Below, piece after piece: positions 39,201 to 48,918 of a stretch of 64,000 nt of DNA. Below the pieces are notes generated by a model that was not told where the DNA came from, made no database searches, and worked only from the letters and a program-made list of their open reading frames with translations. The translations under genes were made by a program, and so were the position numbers. Every line of letters begins with the position of its first letter. Within the stretch, counting starts at the first letter, position 1. The stretch is taken from the NCBI RefSeq assembly GCF_029960785.1, contig NZ_JASBQE010000003.1:186001-250000 (forward strand), written 5' to 3'. This DNA comes from Polyangium sp. 15x6 (lineage in GTDB: Bacteria; Myxococcota_A; Polyangia; Polyangiales; Polyangiaceae).

Positions 39201-41948
39201 CCCCGCCATCTCGGGGAAAGCTGCCGCCGTGAGATCGGGCCGATTCAAGTAGCCCCGCGCCACGCCGGTGCCCCCGATGTAGAGCTCCCCGGGGATGCCG
39301 ACGGGGACGGGGCGTTTGCGTTCGTCGAGGACGTGGACCGTCACGTGCGCAAAGGGGCGCCCGATGGGCGGTTTGCCTTCGCCTGCGCGGCATTCCGCGG
39401 CGAGGGCGGCCACCGTGGCCTCCGTCGGGCCGTACACATTGAAGAAACGCCGCCCGGGCGCCCATTTCGACACGAGCTCCTCGGACAAGGCCTCGCCCGC
39501 CGTGATGAGCGTCCGCAGCGAGGGCAGCTCCTCGTGGGGCAGGGCCGCGAGCGCGGACGGGGTCACCACGAGCGCGTGGATGTCTTTGTCCCGCAGGAAC
39601 TTCGCGAGATCGGGGCCGGGCATGACGCTCTCCCTGGCCGCGAGCACGAGCGTCGCCCCGATCGACCAGGCGAGCGCGAAGTCGCCGATCGAGCCATCGA
39701 AGGTGAGGGGGAAGAGCTGCACCATGCGGGTGCCGACGCCGAGGCCGAAGCGCGCCGCCAAAGCCAGGGCGAGGTCACGGAGGCCGCGACGCTCGACGAG
39801 CACGCCCTTGGGCTGCCCCGAGGAGCCGGATGTGTAAATGACGTATGCGAGGTGGTTCGGTTTGGCGAGCGGCGGGGGGACGTTCCTCGGGAGAGCGGCG
39901 ATTTCGGGGTCGTCCGCGTCGAGCCGGAGGGACGCGACGCTCGGCGGTAGCCACTCGCCCGCATTCGTCGTGTTCGTGAGCACGAGGCGGATCGCGGCGT
40001 CTTGCAGGATGAAGCGGAGGCGCTCGCTTGGGGAGTCCGGATCCAGGGGGACGTACGCGCCGCCCGCTTTGAGCACGCCAAGGATGGCGATGATCGCGTC
40101 GAACGAGCGCGTGGCGTAGAGCCCGACGAGCGTCTCCTGACCGACGCCGCGGGCGCGCAATGCGTGCGCGAGCTGGTTCGCACGCGCGTCGACCTCGGCA
40201 TACGTGAGCCTTTGGTCCCCGTGCTCCAGGGCGATCGCCGAAGGATTGCGCGCGGCCTGGACCGCGAAGCGTTGCTCCAGGCTCTCGCTCTCCGCGCCCG
40301 AGGCGGCGGGCGTGGAGGGCCCTTGCCACGCGGCGAGTTGCCGACGCTCGTGCTCCGTGAGGATCGGGAGCTCCGAGAGCCGCTGCATTGGGTCCAGGGC
40401 AATCGCTTCGAGCAGCGTCCGGTAATGGCCCACCATCCGCTCGATGGTCGCGGGCGCGAAAAGATCGGTCTGGTATTCGATGTGGCCGACGAGGCCCTGG
40501 GGCCGCTGATGAAGTTCGAGATAGAGGTCGAGCTTCGCGGTGCCGATGTCGATCCGGCCGGCGCTCCAGTACGGAGGCTCGGAGACGGGCGGGACGGGCG
40601 GCATGAGGAGGAAGGCGGTGTCGTAAAGAGGATTCCTCTGCGGCTGGCGCAGGCCGTCGGCCGCGGCGAGGAGCCGGTCGAAGGGGACGTCCTGGTGCTC
40701 GCGCGCGGCGCGCAGAACCTCGCCCACGCGCGGCAAGAGCTCCTCGAACGTGAGGGCGCCGTCGAGCTGGGTGCGCAGGACGAGGTTGTTGTTGAAATAG
40801 CCGAGGAGGGGCTCGAATTCGGGGCGCGGGCGCCCGGCCGCGGCCGAGCCGACCACGATGTCGCCCTCTCGCGTGTACCGGAAAAGGAGCGTCTTCCACG
40901 CGGCGAGGAGCGTCGTGAACAGGGTGACGCCCGCCCGATGGGCGATCGCGCGGAGCTTCGCCGCGAGATCCGGCGAGAGCTCGACCTTCATGCGGGCGCC
41001 GTTGCCCGTGGGCCGGGCCGGGCGCGGGAAATCGAGGGGGAGGTCGAGCTCCGTCACGCCGGCGAGCTGCTTCTGCCAATACGCGAGCTTCGGGGCGAGC
41101 TCGTTCTCCGTGAGCCACTGACGCTGCCAGGCGGCGAAATCCGCGAGATGGAACGCGGGCTCCGGCAAGGGCGAGGGTTCGCCGCGGGAGAAGGCGGCGT
41201 AAAGCGCGCGGAGCTCGGGCAGGAAGACGCCAAAGAAGGAGATGCCGTCGACGATGATGTGATGCCCGGTGACGCAGAGCCGCGTGTCGTCGTCGGCGAG
41301 GCGCAAAAGGAGGGCGCGGACGAGGGGGCCTTCGCGTAAGTCAAAAGGTCGTCGGGCGTCGATGCGAGCGAGGCGCAAAGCTTCGGCCTCGCGCTCCTCC
41401 GGAGGCAACGTCGTCAAATCGACCACGGGCACGACGAACGGCCGCGGCGGCAGGATGTGCTGCATCGCCTGGCCCTCGGCCTCCGTGAAGACGGTGCGCC
41501 ATGCCTCGTGCCGGCGGGTGATCTCGGTCAGGGCGCGTGCGAGCACCGCGGCGTCCACGGGCTCACGCATCTGCACGAGGATGGGCTCGTGATAGATGGG
41601 CGTATCGGGGAACATCTGCCCGACGAGCCACAAGCGTTGCTGTGCGAAGGACGCCGGCAAAAGGCCGCCGCGCGGGACGTTCGTGGGCGGCGGCCCTGGG
41701 AGCTCGGTCGTGGAGCGAGCGCGATTTTCCTTCGAATCGACGCGCGTCGGCGCCTGGATCGGCCGGGCCGATTCACGAGGCTCGCGCATGCTCGGGAGGG
41801 CTCCGCCCGCCATTTCATGGGGAGCGGCGCCGACCCCACCCGCGGGGCCATCGCACGCGATCGTCTCGGAAAACGAGCCGGGCTCGCTTTCGCCGGATGG
41901 AATGGGAATACGGCTCCCGGGAACGGGATCGAAGGACTTGCTACTCAT
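33231..41948 (-). CDS. Stand-alone hybrid NRPS-PKS megasynthase
   Basis: A 2905-residue assembly line. Order: leader 1-90; condensation domain (SFAQQRLW, HHIIVDG at about 229); adenylation domain (YIYTSGSSGQPKGV type at 701; my eye alignment of the ten pocket residues gives D-G-G-V-I-A-V-V-A-K, substrate unassigned); PCP GGHSLSLS near 1087; ketosynthase (TACSTS at 1326, EAHGTGT, KANLGH); acyltransferase (GHSVGEY at 1770; RASH rather than HAFH or YASH, so extender ambiguous); C-methyltransferase (ILEVGAGHG at 2226, with His in SVHVV and Glu in LVEAT); ACP GGDSLLAV at 2475; thioesterase (GGWSFGG at 2628, GDHF); and an NTF2/SnoaL-like domain (2770-2905). No KR, DH or ER is present. The start follows GGGAGGG. 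It should extend an acylated amino acid by one methylated ketide unit and release it without reduction; the product is unknown. Confidence 0.93.
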   Translation of the reverse strand: MSSKSFDPVPGSRIPIPSGESEPGSFSETIACDGPAGGVGAAPHEMAGGALPSMREPRESARPIQAPTRVDSKENRARSTTELPGPPPTNVPRGGLLPASFAQQRLWLVGQMFPDTPIYHEPILVQMREPVDAAVLARALTEITRRHEAWRTVFTEAEGQAMQHILPPRPFVVPVVDLTTLPPEEREAEALRLARIDARRPFDLREGPLVRALLLRLADDDTRLCVTGHHIIVDGISFFGVFLPELRALYAAFSRGEPSPLPEPAFHLADFAAWQRQWLTENELAPKLAYWQKQLAGVTELDLPLDFPRPARPTGNGARMKVELSPDLAAKLRAIAHRAGVTLFTTLLAAWKTLLFRYTREGDIVVGSAAAGRPRPEFEPLLGYFNNNLVLRTQLDGALTFEELLPRVGEVLRAAREHQDVPFDRLLAAADGLRQPQRNPLYDTAFLLMPPVPPVSEPPYWSAGRIDIGTAKLDLYLELHQRPQGLVGHIEYQTDLFAPATIERMVGHYRTLLEAIALDPMQRLSELPILTEHERRQLAAWQGPSTPAASGAESESLEQRFAVQAARNPSAIALEHGDQRLTYAEVDARANQLAHALRARGVGQETLVGLYATRSFDAIIAILGVLKAGGAYVPLDPDSPSERLRFILQDAAIRLVLTNTTNAGEWLPPSVASLRLDADDPEIAALPRNVPPPLAKPNHLAYVIYTSGSSGQPKGVLVERRGLRDLALALAARFGLGVGTRMVQLFPLTFDGSIGDFALAWSIGATLVLAARESVMPGPDLAKFLRDKDIHALVVTPSALAALPHEELPSLRTLITAGEALSEELVSKWAPGRRFFNVYGPTEATVAALAAECRAGEGKPPIGRPFAHVTVHVLDERKRPVPVGIPGELYIGGTGVARGYLNRPDLTAAAFPEMAGARLHRTGDRVKWRPDGGLEYIGRVDRQIKLRGFRIDLGEIEAALGDHASVKWSAVELREVHGERRLVAYVQPRAGAPEDLGRELGRYLRERLPAYMVPTSFVVLDEMPTNRNGKLNRERLPSPTSPTSPASPADAPRASTSALEDCIAAIWRNVLGITDVDLDSQFFEVGGHSLSLSRVQAAIAIELGADIDVITLMRLPTIRLLAAHLATLPGLSRAAERRDCATPREAAAEAPDRAHPIAIVGMAIRAPGIRHADDLWDLAQSGRVTVRRFDPEALIAAGADPQRVRRPEFVPAEGVLDDADRFDAAFFGYSDADAALMDPQQRIFLECAHEALEHASCDPSRFPGRIGVFGGMGAPLHWQGAVADTLREEGRSPDAFRAQTLNLHDFLATRVAFKLGLRGPAITVQTACSTSLSAVHLARQSLLVGDCDMALAGGVSLTSLRDGDRGYLCADGGVYSTDGHCRPFDESATGMVPSSGVVVVALKRLSDALADGDTIHAVLLASSMNNDGGEKLGFTAPGEDGVARIVAQTLELAGVDPSSIGLLEAHGTGTRLGDPTEVRALTRAFRRFTEKRGVCALGSLKANLGHLDAAAGGASLVKATLALEHGLIPPLTHLRAPNPLLDLSSTPFFLPDAPRPFPRTNGPRRAAVNALGIGGTNVHVILEEAPRAETSPPRRPTSLVCLSANTETALAEARRRLGEHLARHANLELADVAFSLSVGRTQKRFRTTLVCHDTSQAALALAERTTGAPPTATTGSRPVVFLFPGHGVQYAGMAAELYEVEPVFREALDACIDILRGAAGLDLRPLLLEQLPEGDLRLDEMRWAQPLVFTVEYALAKLFLAWGLRPAAMLGHSVGEYVAACLAGIFSLRDALLLVAERGRLMDETPPGGMLTVFADADAIEPYLGTNLVIATHAPGAVVLSGPADAIEAARARIDAAGFEATGVRVSRASHSPLMASVREAFRKRVTDVERRPPSIPIVSNMTGTYFTTEQATSPEAWADHLTHPVRLSDGIGTLLELSDPIYVEMGPGSTMSSFLKAHPRASSGEMHTVTTLPGHRRRDVPACGEMLRALGRAWELGATVDWQAFHAGEKRRRIPLPTYPFEGKRYTLGAASTESLAALDERALGIAQALGARSVDDEPGLRPALEALCANLVLDFFARRLGDTIARDFTLEALREHAGILPSFAPMVELLVRTMEREGLAMRTKAGEIHLHAARAGRSAELFTRLLAEYPRFGGLLRFVEHCIRHYDGALTGGIEPVGVLYPDGTDAFFSACMRECPPRSHDVYVELACQLAHELVLRRGKRKTRILEVGAGHGTLTWPLVSRLQNANVDVEYHFTDIGRSFLNRAQNEARRRGISWLETFSFDLTRSPEEQGLRPGYDLVIGLDSVHVVPDLRPVLENLHHLISLGGTLLLVEATHLDPWNDLAWGLAPGYWDIISARGSLGMALDRWNHHLERAGFTRITYAPGDAHRHDGGDHGILIAKRALDVEEPAPRPQTQPTPASKYVARPLPPMADAPPALTPSEAAGDGLESLVQSIFGRLLGQPHVPAHASFFGLGGDSLLAVQMLSEIRVRTGQDVKMAQFAAAPTIHGITSLLSRRGDAASEPHAAAEEAPIATTNTPRPTGDCLVVLNHGGTRPPLFLVHPIDGDVACYEALAQAIPDRPVYAIRSPMLLDPAARPDSISDMASLYLEQLRKVSPRGPYFLGGWSFGGVIAIEMTRQLVRSGDEVARLVLFDVFTSPSVNLPRHPHGGPVEPPGAEAMRVGPIAVAEHHQDIWYRHASPEVSVPATHFVAERSPAPPHDAAHLPLRGLRTVLVPGDHFTILAEEHVAGLAARLENALRAAEPSGLDAEEAAIRAFLHDFVDRIGACDGDAIARAWADGEKNVLVPIGDGLLLGADAIWGYYEGSNGQRRGLGMRVHDERIHVFAGGRAASITARFDTDFLLEASGRRAAYHGVRASWILEKQDGRWRLVHGHYSLPVGPT

Positions 41949-42380
41949 CGGCCCTCCCGCCCCCGCGGCAACGTCTAAAATTGTTTTGTGGGGACCTGTT
42001 TGTTCAGAGTGTACAAAATTTGCAAGTCCGACGGCACGATTTCCACGCCGATTTCATGGTATCGCGAGGTACCGCATCTTCAGGTGGCGACGCGCCAAAC
42101 CATACACTTAGATGTGATGTGAAAAATATCACACGGTTCGTCGCGGCAATGTCACAATCCCCGGGGGGCGGCGCAACGAGGGCTGTTCCGGTTGTGCTGT
42201 GAAATTGTGCCTTCGAAGGATCCCTCAATGGATCCAAAGGACCGATCCGCGCTCGCCCGGCAGCCACGCTGCGGGCAGCGCCGGAGCGCATTCAGCCCCT
42301 GCCGATGGAGGGCGCTCGGCCCCACGGGCGTCGTGAGGCCGACGAAGAGGAAGCCGTGACGAGCCGCCCGTGGACCGGAC
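41949..42380. other. Long leader/regulatory region upstream of the NRPS-PKS gene
   Basis: A 432-bp gap between the histidine-kinase stop and the megasynthase start on the same strand. Its megasynthase-proximal half is clearly less GC-rich than the surroundings, with A/T runs near 41976-42035 and 42120-42130. I support no gene in it; an open frame at 42004-42291 has no family-like sequence. It holds a perfect CRP-type palindrome, described separately, and presumably the megasynthase promoter. Confidence 0.6.
42118..42133. promoter_or_regulatory. Perfect CRP/FNR-family palindrome upstream of the NRPS-PKS gene
   Basis: TGTGA-N6-TCACA, with the A/T-only spacer AAAATA, matches the consensus half-sites of CRP-type regulators exactly. 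Its centre is about 178 bp before the megasynthase ATG. Additional isolated TGTGA half-sites occur nearby (42113-42117, 42199-42203). Binding by a cAMP- or redox-responsive regulator is inference. Confidence 0.55.
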
Positions 42381-45244
<2,864 letters not shown>

Positions 45245-45245
<1 letters not shown>

Positions 45246-46051
45246 CAGGCGGAGGCGGCGAACGAGAGGATCGCGCGCGTCACCTGCTCCGGAGCGCTCC
45301 AATGCGGCATGTGGCCCGTCGCGTCGAGCACCTGGAGCTCCGCGCGGGGGATGTGGCTCGCGAGGTACGTGCCGACCGAGATGGGGACGGCGACGTCCGC
45401 CTGCGATTGGAGCACGAGCGTCGGGTGCGCGAGCTTCGGGAGGTCTCCGCGGTGGTCGGACTCGAAGATGACGCGGGCGACGGTGAGCGCGATGTCCGGC
45501 CGCAGCGCCCCCAGGCTGGCGGCGAAGTCCCGGGCCAGATCGGGTCTGTCGGGGTTGCCCGTCACGATCGGGGCGAACCCGCTGGCCCAGGCGTGGAAGT
45601 TCGTCTGCATCGCGCGGTAGAGCCCGTCGAGATCGGCGCGCTTGAAGCCGCCTTCGTAGCCCACGTCGTCGAGGTAGCGTGGCGAGGCGCCGAGCAGGAC
45701 GAGCTTGCGGAAGCGGCTCGGCTCCTCCACGGCGGCGAGCAGGCCGATCATCCCGCTCATGGAGTGGCCGACGTAGACCACGTCCTCCAGGGCGAGCTCC
45801 TCCAGCAGGAGGAGCAGGTCGATCGCGTAGCTGCGCAGGCTCTGGTAGCGGCGCGGGCTGTAGGCGGAGAGGTCCGAGCGCCCCGCGCCCATGTGATCGA
45901 AGAGCAGGACGCGGTGCCGCTCGGCGAGCGTGGGCGCTTGATGACGCCACGCCGTTTGATCCGTCCCGAAGCCGTGGGCGAGGACGATCGTGGTTTCACC
46001 TGCGCCGAGGACGCGCGCCTTGTTCTGCCGGGAGAAAGGAGTCGGTTCCAT
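45245..46051 (-). CDS. rsbQ: RsbQ-family alpha/beta hydrolase
   Basis: A 268-residue soluble hydrolase of the RsbQ/KAI2 group. In Bacillus subtilis RsbQ is needed to activate the PAS-phosphatase RsbP under energy stress by supplying a still unknown small signal. Family blocks are evident: LAHGFGTDQTAWR, VLLFDHMGAGRSDLSAY, RYQSLRSYAIDLL and ILASPRYL-like LLGASPRYLDD. The catalytic triad falls at Ser97 (GHSMSG), Asp219 (SQADVAVP) and His247 (ATGHMPHW), nearly the same positions as in B. subtilis RsbQ. It is immediately upstream of, and overlaps, a PAS-bearing hybrid histidine kinase instead of RsbP, so the signal probably enters a phosphorelay here. Confidence 0.92.
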
Positions 46052-46151
46052 GCGGGGCTCCTAACGTCGAGGGTACGAGCCCTGCGCGCGGAAGGGAATG
46101 GTCCCGTGGAAAGGAGCGGGCCGTGCCCTCGCCCCCTCGGGCGCCGCACCG

Positions 46152-46790
46152 TCAAAAAACGAGCGCGATCGCCAGGGCTTCCTCGATGTTGTGGATCGGC
46201 TGCTTGTTCACGAAGACCGGCGCGTACGTGGCGCTGACCTTGGCGACGAAGAGCGGCGCGATCCACCATTCGAGCTTGGCCGTCGCCTCGGGCGCGAGGG
46301 GAAAGCCGAGCGCCTCCTCGGTGCCGGCGTCCGGGGTCGTCTGGAAGTCCGCGTCGACGAGCTTTTGGCTCGCGGAGAAGCGGCCGATGCGCACGGCGGC
46401 GCCGAACACGAGGGCGATGGGCCAATCGAGCTCGCGCAGGCGGAAGTTGATGCCCGGCGCGACCGAGAGCTGCGCGAAGTCGGGCGCGCCGGCGTTCGGG
46501 TCGATGGCGGTCTGGAAGCGCGCGACGACCGGGATCGAGAAATGCGGGCCGAGGTGCAGCTCGAGCGCGGCGCGGGGGTAGATGCCCGGAACGAACCCGC
46601 CTTGCCCGACGACCTGGTAGACGCCGGCGCCGGCCTCGATGTGGAAGCCGATGCCGGCCAGGCCGTACTTCGGCTTGAGCCGCCTCGGATCTTCATCGTC
46701 GTCGGCGCGGGCCGCGCTCGAAACGAGCAGCAGGGCGGCGCAAGAGAGCGAGAGGAGGCCGGCTTTTCCCAGGCAAACGCCGCGTCGCAT
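46152..46790 (-). CDS. Small exported beta-rich (outer-membrane barrel-like) protein
   Basis: A 212-residue protein with a signal peptide ending near SSAARADD. The mature part is made of alternating strands with Gly and aromatic residues (GLAGIGFHIEAGAGVYQV, IYPRAALELHLGPHFSIPVVARFQ) and a final strand ending in Phe, as expected for an outer-membrane barrel of 8-10 strands. ATG at 46790 fits the signal peptide, though an upstream in-frame start at 46826 exists and no ribosome site distinguishes them. No homologue recognised. Confidence 0.75.
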   Translation of the reverse strand: MRRGVCLGKAGLLSLSCAALLLVSSAARADDDEDPRRLKPKYGLAGIGFHIEAGAGVYQVVGQGGFVPGIYPRAALELHLGPHFSIPVVARFQTAIDPNAGAPDFAQLSVAPGINFRLRELDWPIALVFGAAVRIGRFSASQKLVDADFQTTPDAGTEEALGFPLAPEATAKLEWWIAPLFVAKVSATYAPVFVNKQPIHNIEEALAIALVF

Positions 46791-46864
46791 GGAGATTTTG
46801 TATCGAGGAGGGCTTCTCGGCGTCAAGGAGCGTTTGCCGAGACGAGCACGTTTGGGGCGATGCG

Positions 46865-48118
46865 TCAGGGCCCTTCGAGGGTGAAGGTATCCCAGACGGC
46901 GCCCTTGTCGTCAATCACCTGGCCGGAGAGCGTCGTGCCCGTTGCGTCGAGGACGACGGCGTGGCGGACGGTGCCCGAGGCGGCGCGCATCGCGCAGATG
47001 GGGCGGTCGACGTTCTCGTCCACGTCCGCGAGCGAGGCGCCGCCGCCGCCCGTCGTGATCCACGTGATGTCGGGGAAAGCGAATCGCTCGTAGCCGTGCA
47101 TGTGCGCCTGGATCACGAGCTTCACCCCGTGCTGCACGAAGAGCGGCTCGAGCTCGGCGCGCGTCGCGGGATCGTCGGATTTGTCCCCGCACGTGACGAT
47201 CGGCTTGTGGAGAAAGACCACGGAGAATCGATACCCGGGCTTCGACGCCGCGTCGGCGAGGGATTGCGCGAGCCATGCTCCCTGCTCGGAGGCGAGGCCG
47301 AGGGGTTGTTCCGTGTCGAGGGAGAAGAACCACACGCCGCCCGATTCGAATCGGTAATGGTCCCCCGCGCCGTCGAACCCGGCGCCGCCGAAGAAGCGTC
47401 GATAATAGGCCTCGTATTCCTCGGGGACCTCGAGCTCGTGATTGCCGAGGGCCGGGAAAAACGCGCCCTGCGCGAGCAAGGGGCGCATGGCGGGGAACCA
47501 GGACGCGTAGGTCTCGAGGCCGGACTCGTAATATTGAATGTCGCCGCCGTGCAGCGTGAAATCGGGGTTCATCGGCAGGACCTTGTCGAGCACCTTCAAG
47601 GTGAGACGATTGAGGCCCGGGTTCGTGTCGCCGATGGCGAGGAAGCGCAGATCCGCGCCGTCGGGTTTGGCGGCGCAGACGCGGCCTTTCGCCGCGGGAT
47701 CGGCGGCGAGGTGGTATTCGACGCAGGCGCCGGGCGTGAGGTTGGAGAGGACGGCCTCGTGCGTCCAGTAGGTGCCGGCCTCGTCGTGCGGCGCGCTCGG
47801 ATCGAGGGGCGCCGTGCGTGTCGTGGGGACCTCGTACGTCGTGACGGTCGAGGTCGCTTCGCGCGCCTCGCCGCCCTCGGGCGTGAAGACGACCCCGCCC
47901 GCGACGCCCTGCCGGCACGCTTCCCAGCGGACGACGGCGGAGGTGCGATCGACGCGGAGCGACCACGGCCCCTTGCTGACGCCGGTGCCCGGACAGCGGT
48001 CGTCCGTGGGCGGGGGCGGAGGGGGCTCGGCGGGGGAGGGATCGCTGCAACCTGCCGCGAGAGAAGCGGCGATTCCGAGGGCGGCGAGGAGGCGAGGGGA
48101 AAGGGCGGGCGTCGGCAT
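46865..48118 (-). CDS. Purple acid phosphatase-like metallophosphoesterase lipoprotein
   Basis: A 417-residue lipoprotein (lipobox LAAGC, Cys24, then a Pro-rich linker). Residues 50-150 are a fibronectin-like N-terminal domain as in purple acid phosphatases (WSLRVDRTSAVVRWEA). The metallophosphatase domain has the ordered metal-binding blocks GDTNP, GGDIQYY (the GDxxY motif), GNHE, a His in LHKPIV, and HMHGYER, the last being diagnostic of the family. It should hydrolyse phosphate esters at the cell surface. It lies 21 bp downstream of the stop of the lipoprotein gene at 48140-48853 on the same strand, so they are probably co-transcribed. Confidence 0.9.
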   Translation of the reverse strand: MPTPALSPRLLAALGIAASLAAGCSDPSPAEPPPPPPTDDRCPGTGVSKGPWSLRVDRTSAVVRWEACRQGVAGGVVFTPEGGEAREATSTVTTYEVPTTRTAPLDPSAPHDEAGTYWTHEAVLSNLTPGACVEYHLAADPAAKGRVCAAKPDGADLRFLAIGDTNPGLNRLTLKVLDKVLPMNPDFTLHGGDIQYYESGLETYASWFPAMRPLLAQGAFFPALGNHELEVPEEYEAYYRRFFGGAGFDGAGDHYRFESGGVWFFSLDTEQPLGLASEQGAWLAQSLADAASKPGYRFSVVFLHKPIVTCGDKSDDPATRAELEPLFVQHGVKLVIQAHMHGYERFAFPDITWITTGGGGASLADVDENVDRPICAMRAASGTVRHAVVLDATGTTLSGQVIDDKGAVWDTFTLEGP

Positions 48119-48139
48119 GCGCCCGCAGTGTACTCCCGC

Positions 48140-48853
48140 TCAGGGCGTCGAGGTGAACTTGCCGGTGCGAACTTGTTGGAGGACGAACGAGCTTTCGCTG
48201 TCGAAGGCGGAGTCGGGGGTGCCGCGGCGCGAGCGGGTCATCGTGACGGTGACGTCGCACGTGGGCGGGGGCTGGTCCGCCGAACCCGTGGCCTGGAGGG
48301 TATTGGCCTGGATCGTGTGCGTGCCGCTGTCGCCCGGGACGTCGATGGTCTCGAGGAACGTGCAGGGGCTGTTCAGCTCCAGGCGCACGTCGTCGTTCGA
48401 GCCCGAGGGGGTCCAGGTGATGTTGAGAGCGGCCGCGCGCGAGACGGCGGAAGCGCCGATCGTGAGGGCGAAGGGCGCGGGCAGGGTGCCGCGGCTCGAG
48501 GACGCGTTGTCGCCGTCCGCGCGCTGGAGGTCGACGAGGAACTCGGTGCCTTCGACGGCGGTGTTGAACTCGGCCTCGTAGACGCCGGTCTCCTGGGTCT
48601 GCATCTCGACGCGCTTGTCACCCGCCGAGGCGAAGATGCGGTCGCCGCCCGAGAGATCGACGTAGGTGTTGCTCTCGTCGCCGCCCACCTTGAGCGTGGC
48701 GATGAGCCGGGTCTCCTGGTCGGATTCGGCGGTGGCGGAGAGGATGGCCGCGATGCCGGCGGTCTTGACGTTCTGCGAGTCGACCGTCTCCTTGCAGCCC
48801 GAGAGGACGCCGAGGCCGACGAGGGCGAATGCGGTGAGATAGCGTGTATGCAT
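48140..48853 (-). CDS. Lipoprotein, paralogue of the one at 18538-19218
   Basis: A 237-residue lipoprotein (lipobox VLSGC, Cys20). The frame is open further upstream, but ATG 48853 begins an ideal lipoprotein signal. The predicted beta-sandwich has strands TRLIATLKVGGDESNTYVDL and YEAEFNTAVEGTEFLVDLQRA, then LPAPFALTIGASAVSRAAALNITWT, and a C-terminal CDVTVTMTRSRRGTPD strand. These blocks align with the gene at 18538-19218 at the same order and spacing. The conserved NTYVxLSGGDRI and the two Cys (near 152 and 191) recall Ig-like fold proteins. Function unknown. Confidence 0.78.
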   Translation of the reverse strand: MHTRYLTAFALVGLGVLSGCKETVDSQNVKTAGIAAILSATAESDQETRLIATLKVGGDESNTYVDLSGGDRIFASAGDKRVEMQTQETGVYEAEFNTAVEGTEFLVDLQRADGDNASSSRGTLPAPFALTIGASAVSRAAALNITWTPSGSNDDVRLELNSPCTFLETIDVPGDSGTHTIQANTLQATGSADQPPPTCDVTVTMTRSRRGTPDSAFDSESSFVLQQVRTGKFTSTP

Positions 48854-48918
48854 GGAAAGCCACTCTTTCTTCAAGGGCGCCCGCGCGGCGGGGCGCTGTT
48901 CCGGTAAGAATACACGAA

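Noticed and set aside
42004-42291. 95-residue frame in the leader of the megasynthase gene
   Set aside because: No recognisable sequence; it overlaps the CRP-type site and A/T-rich leader.
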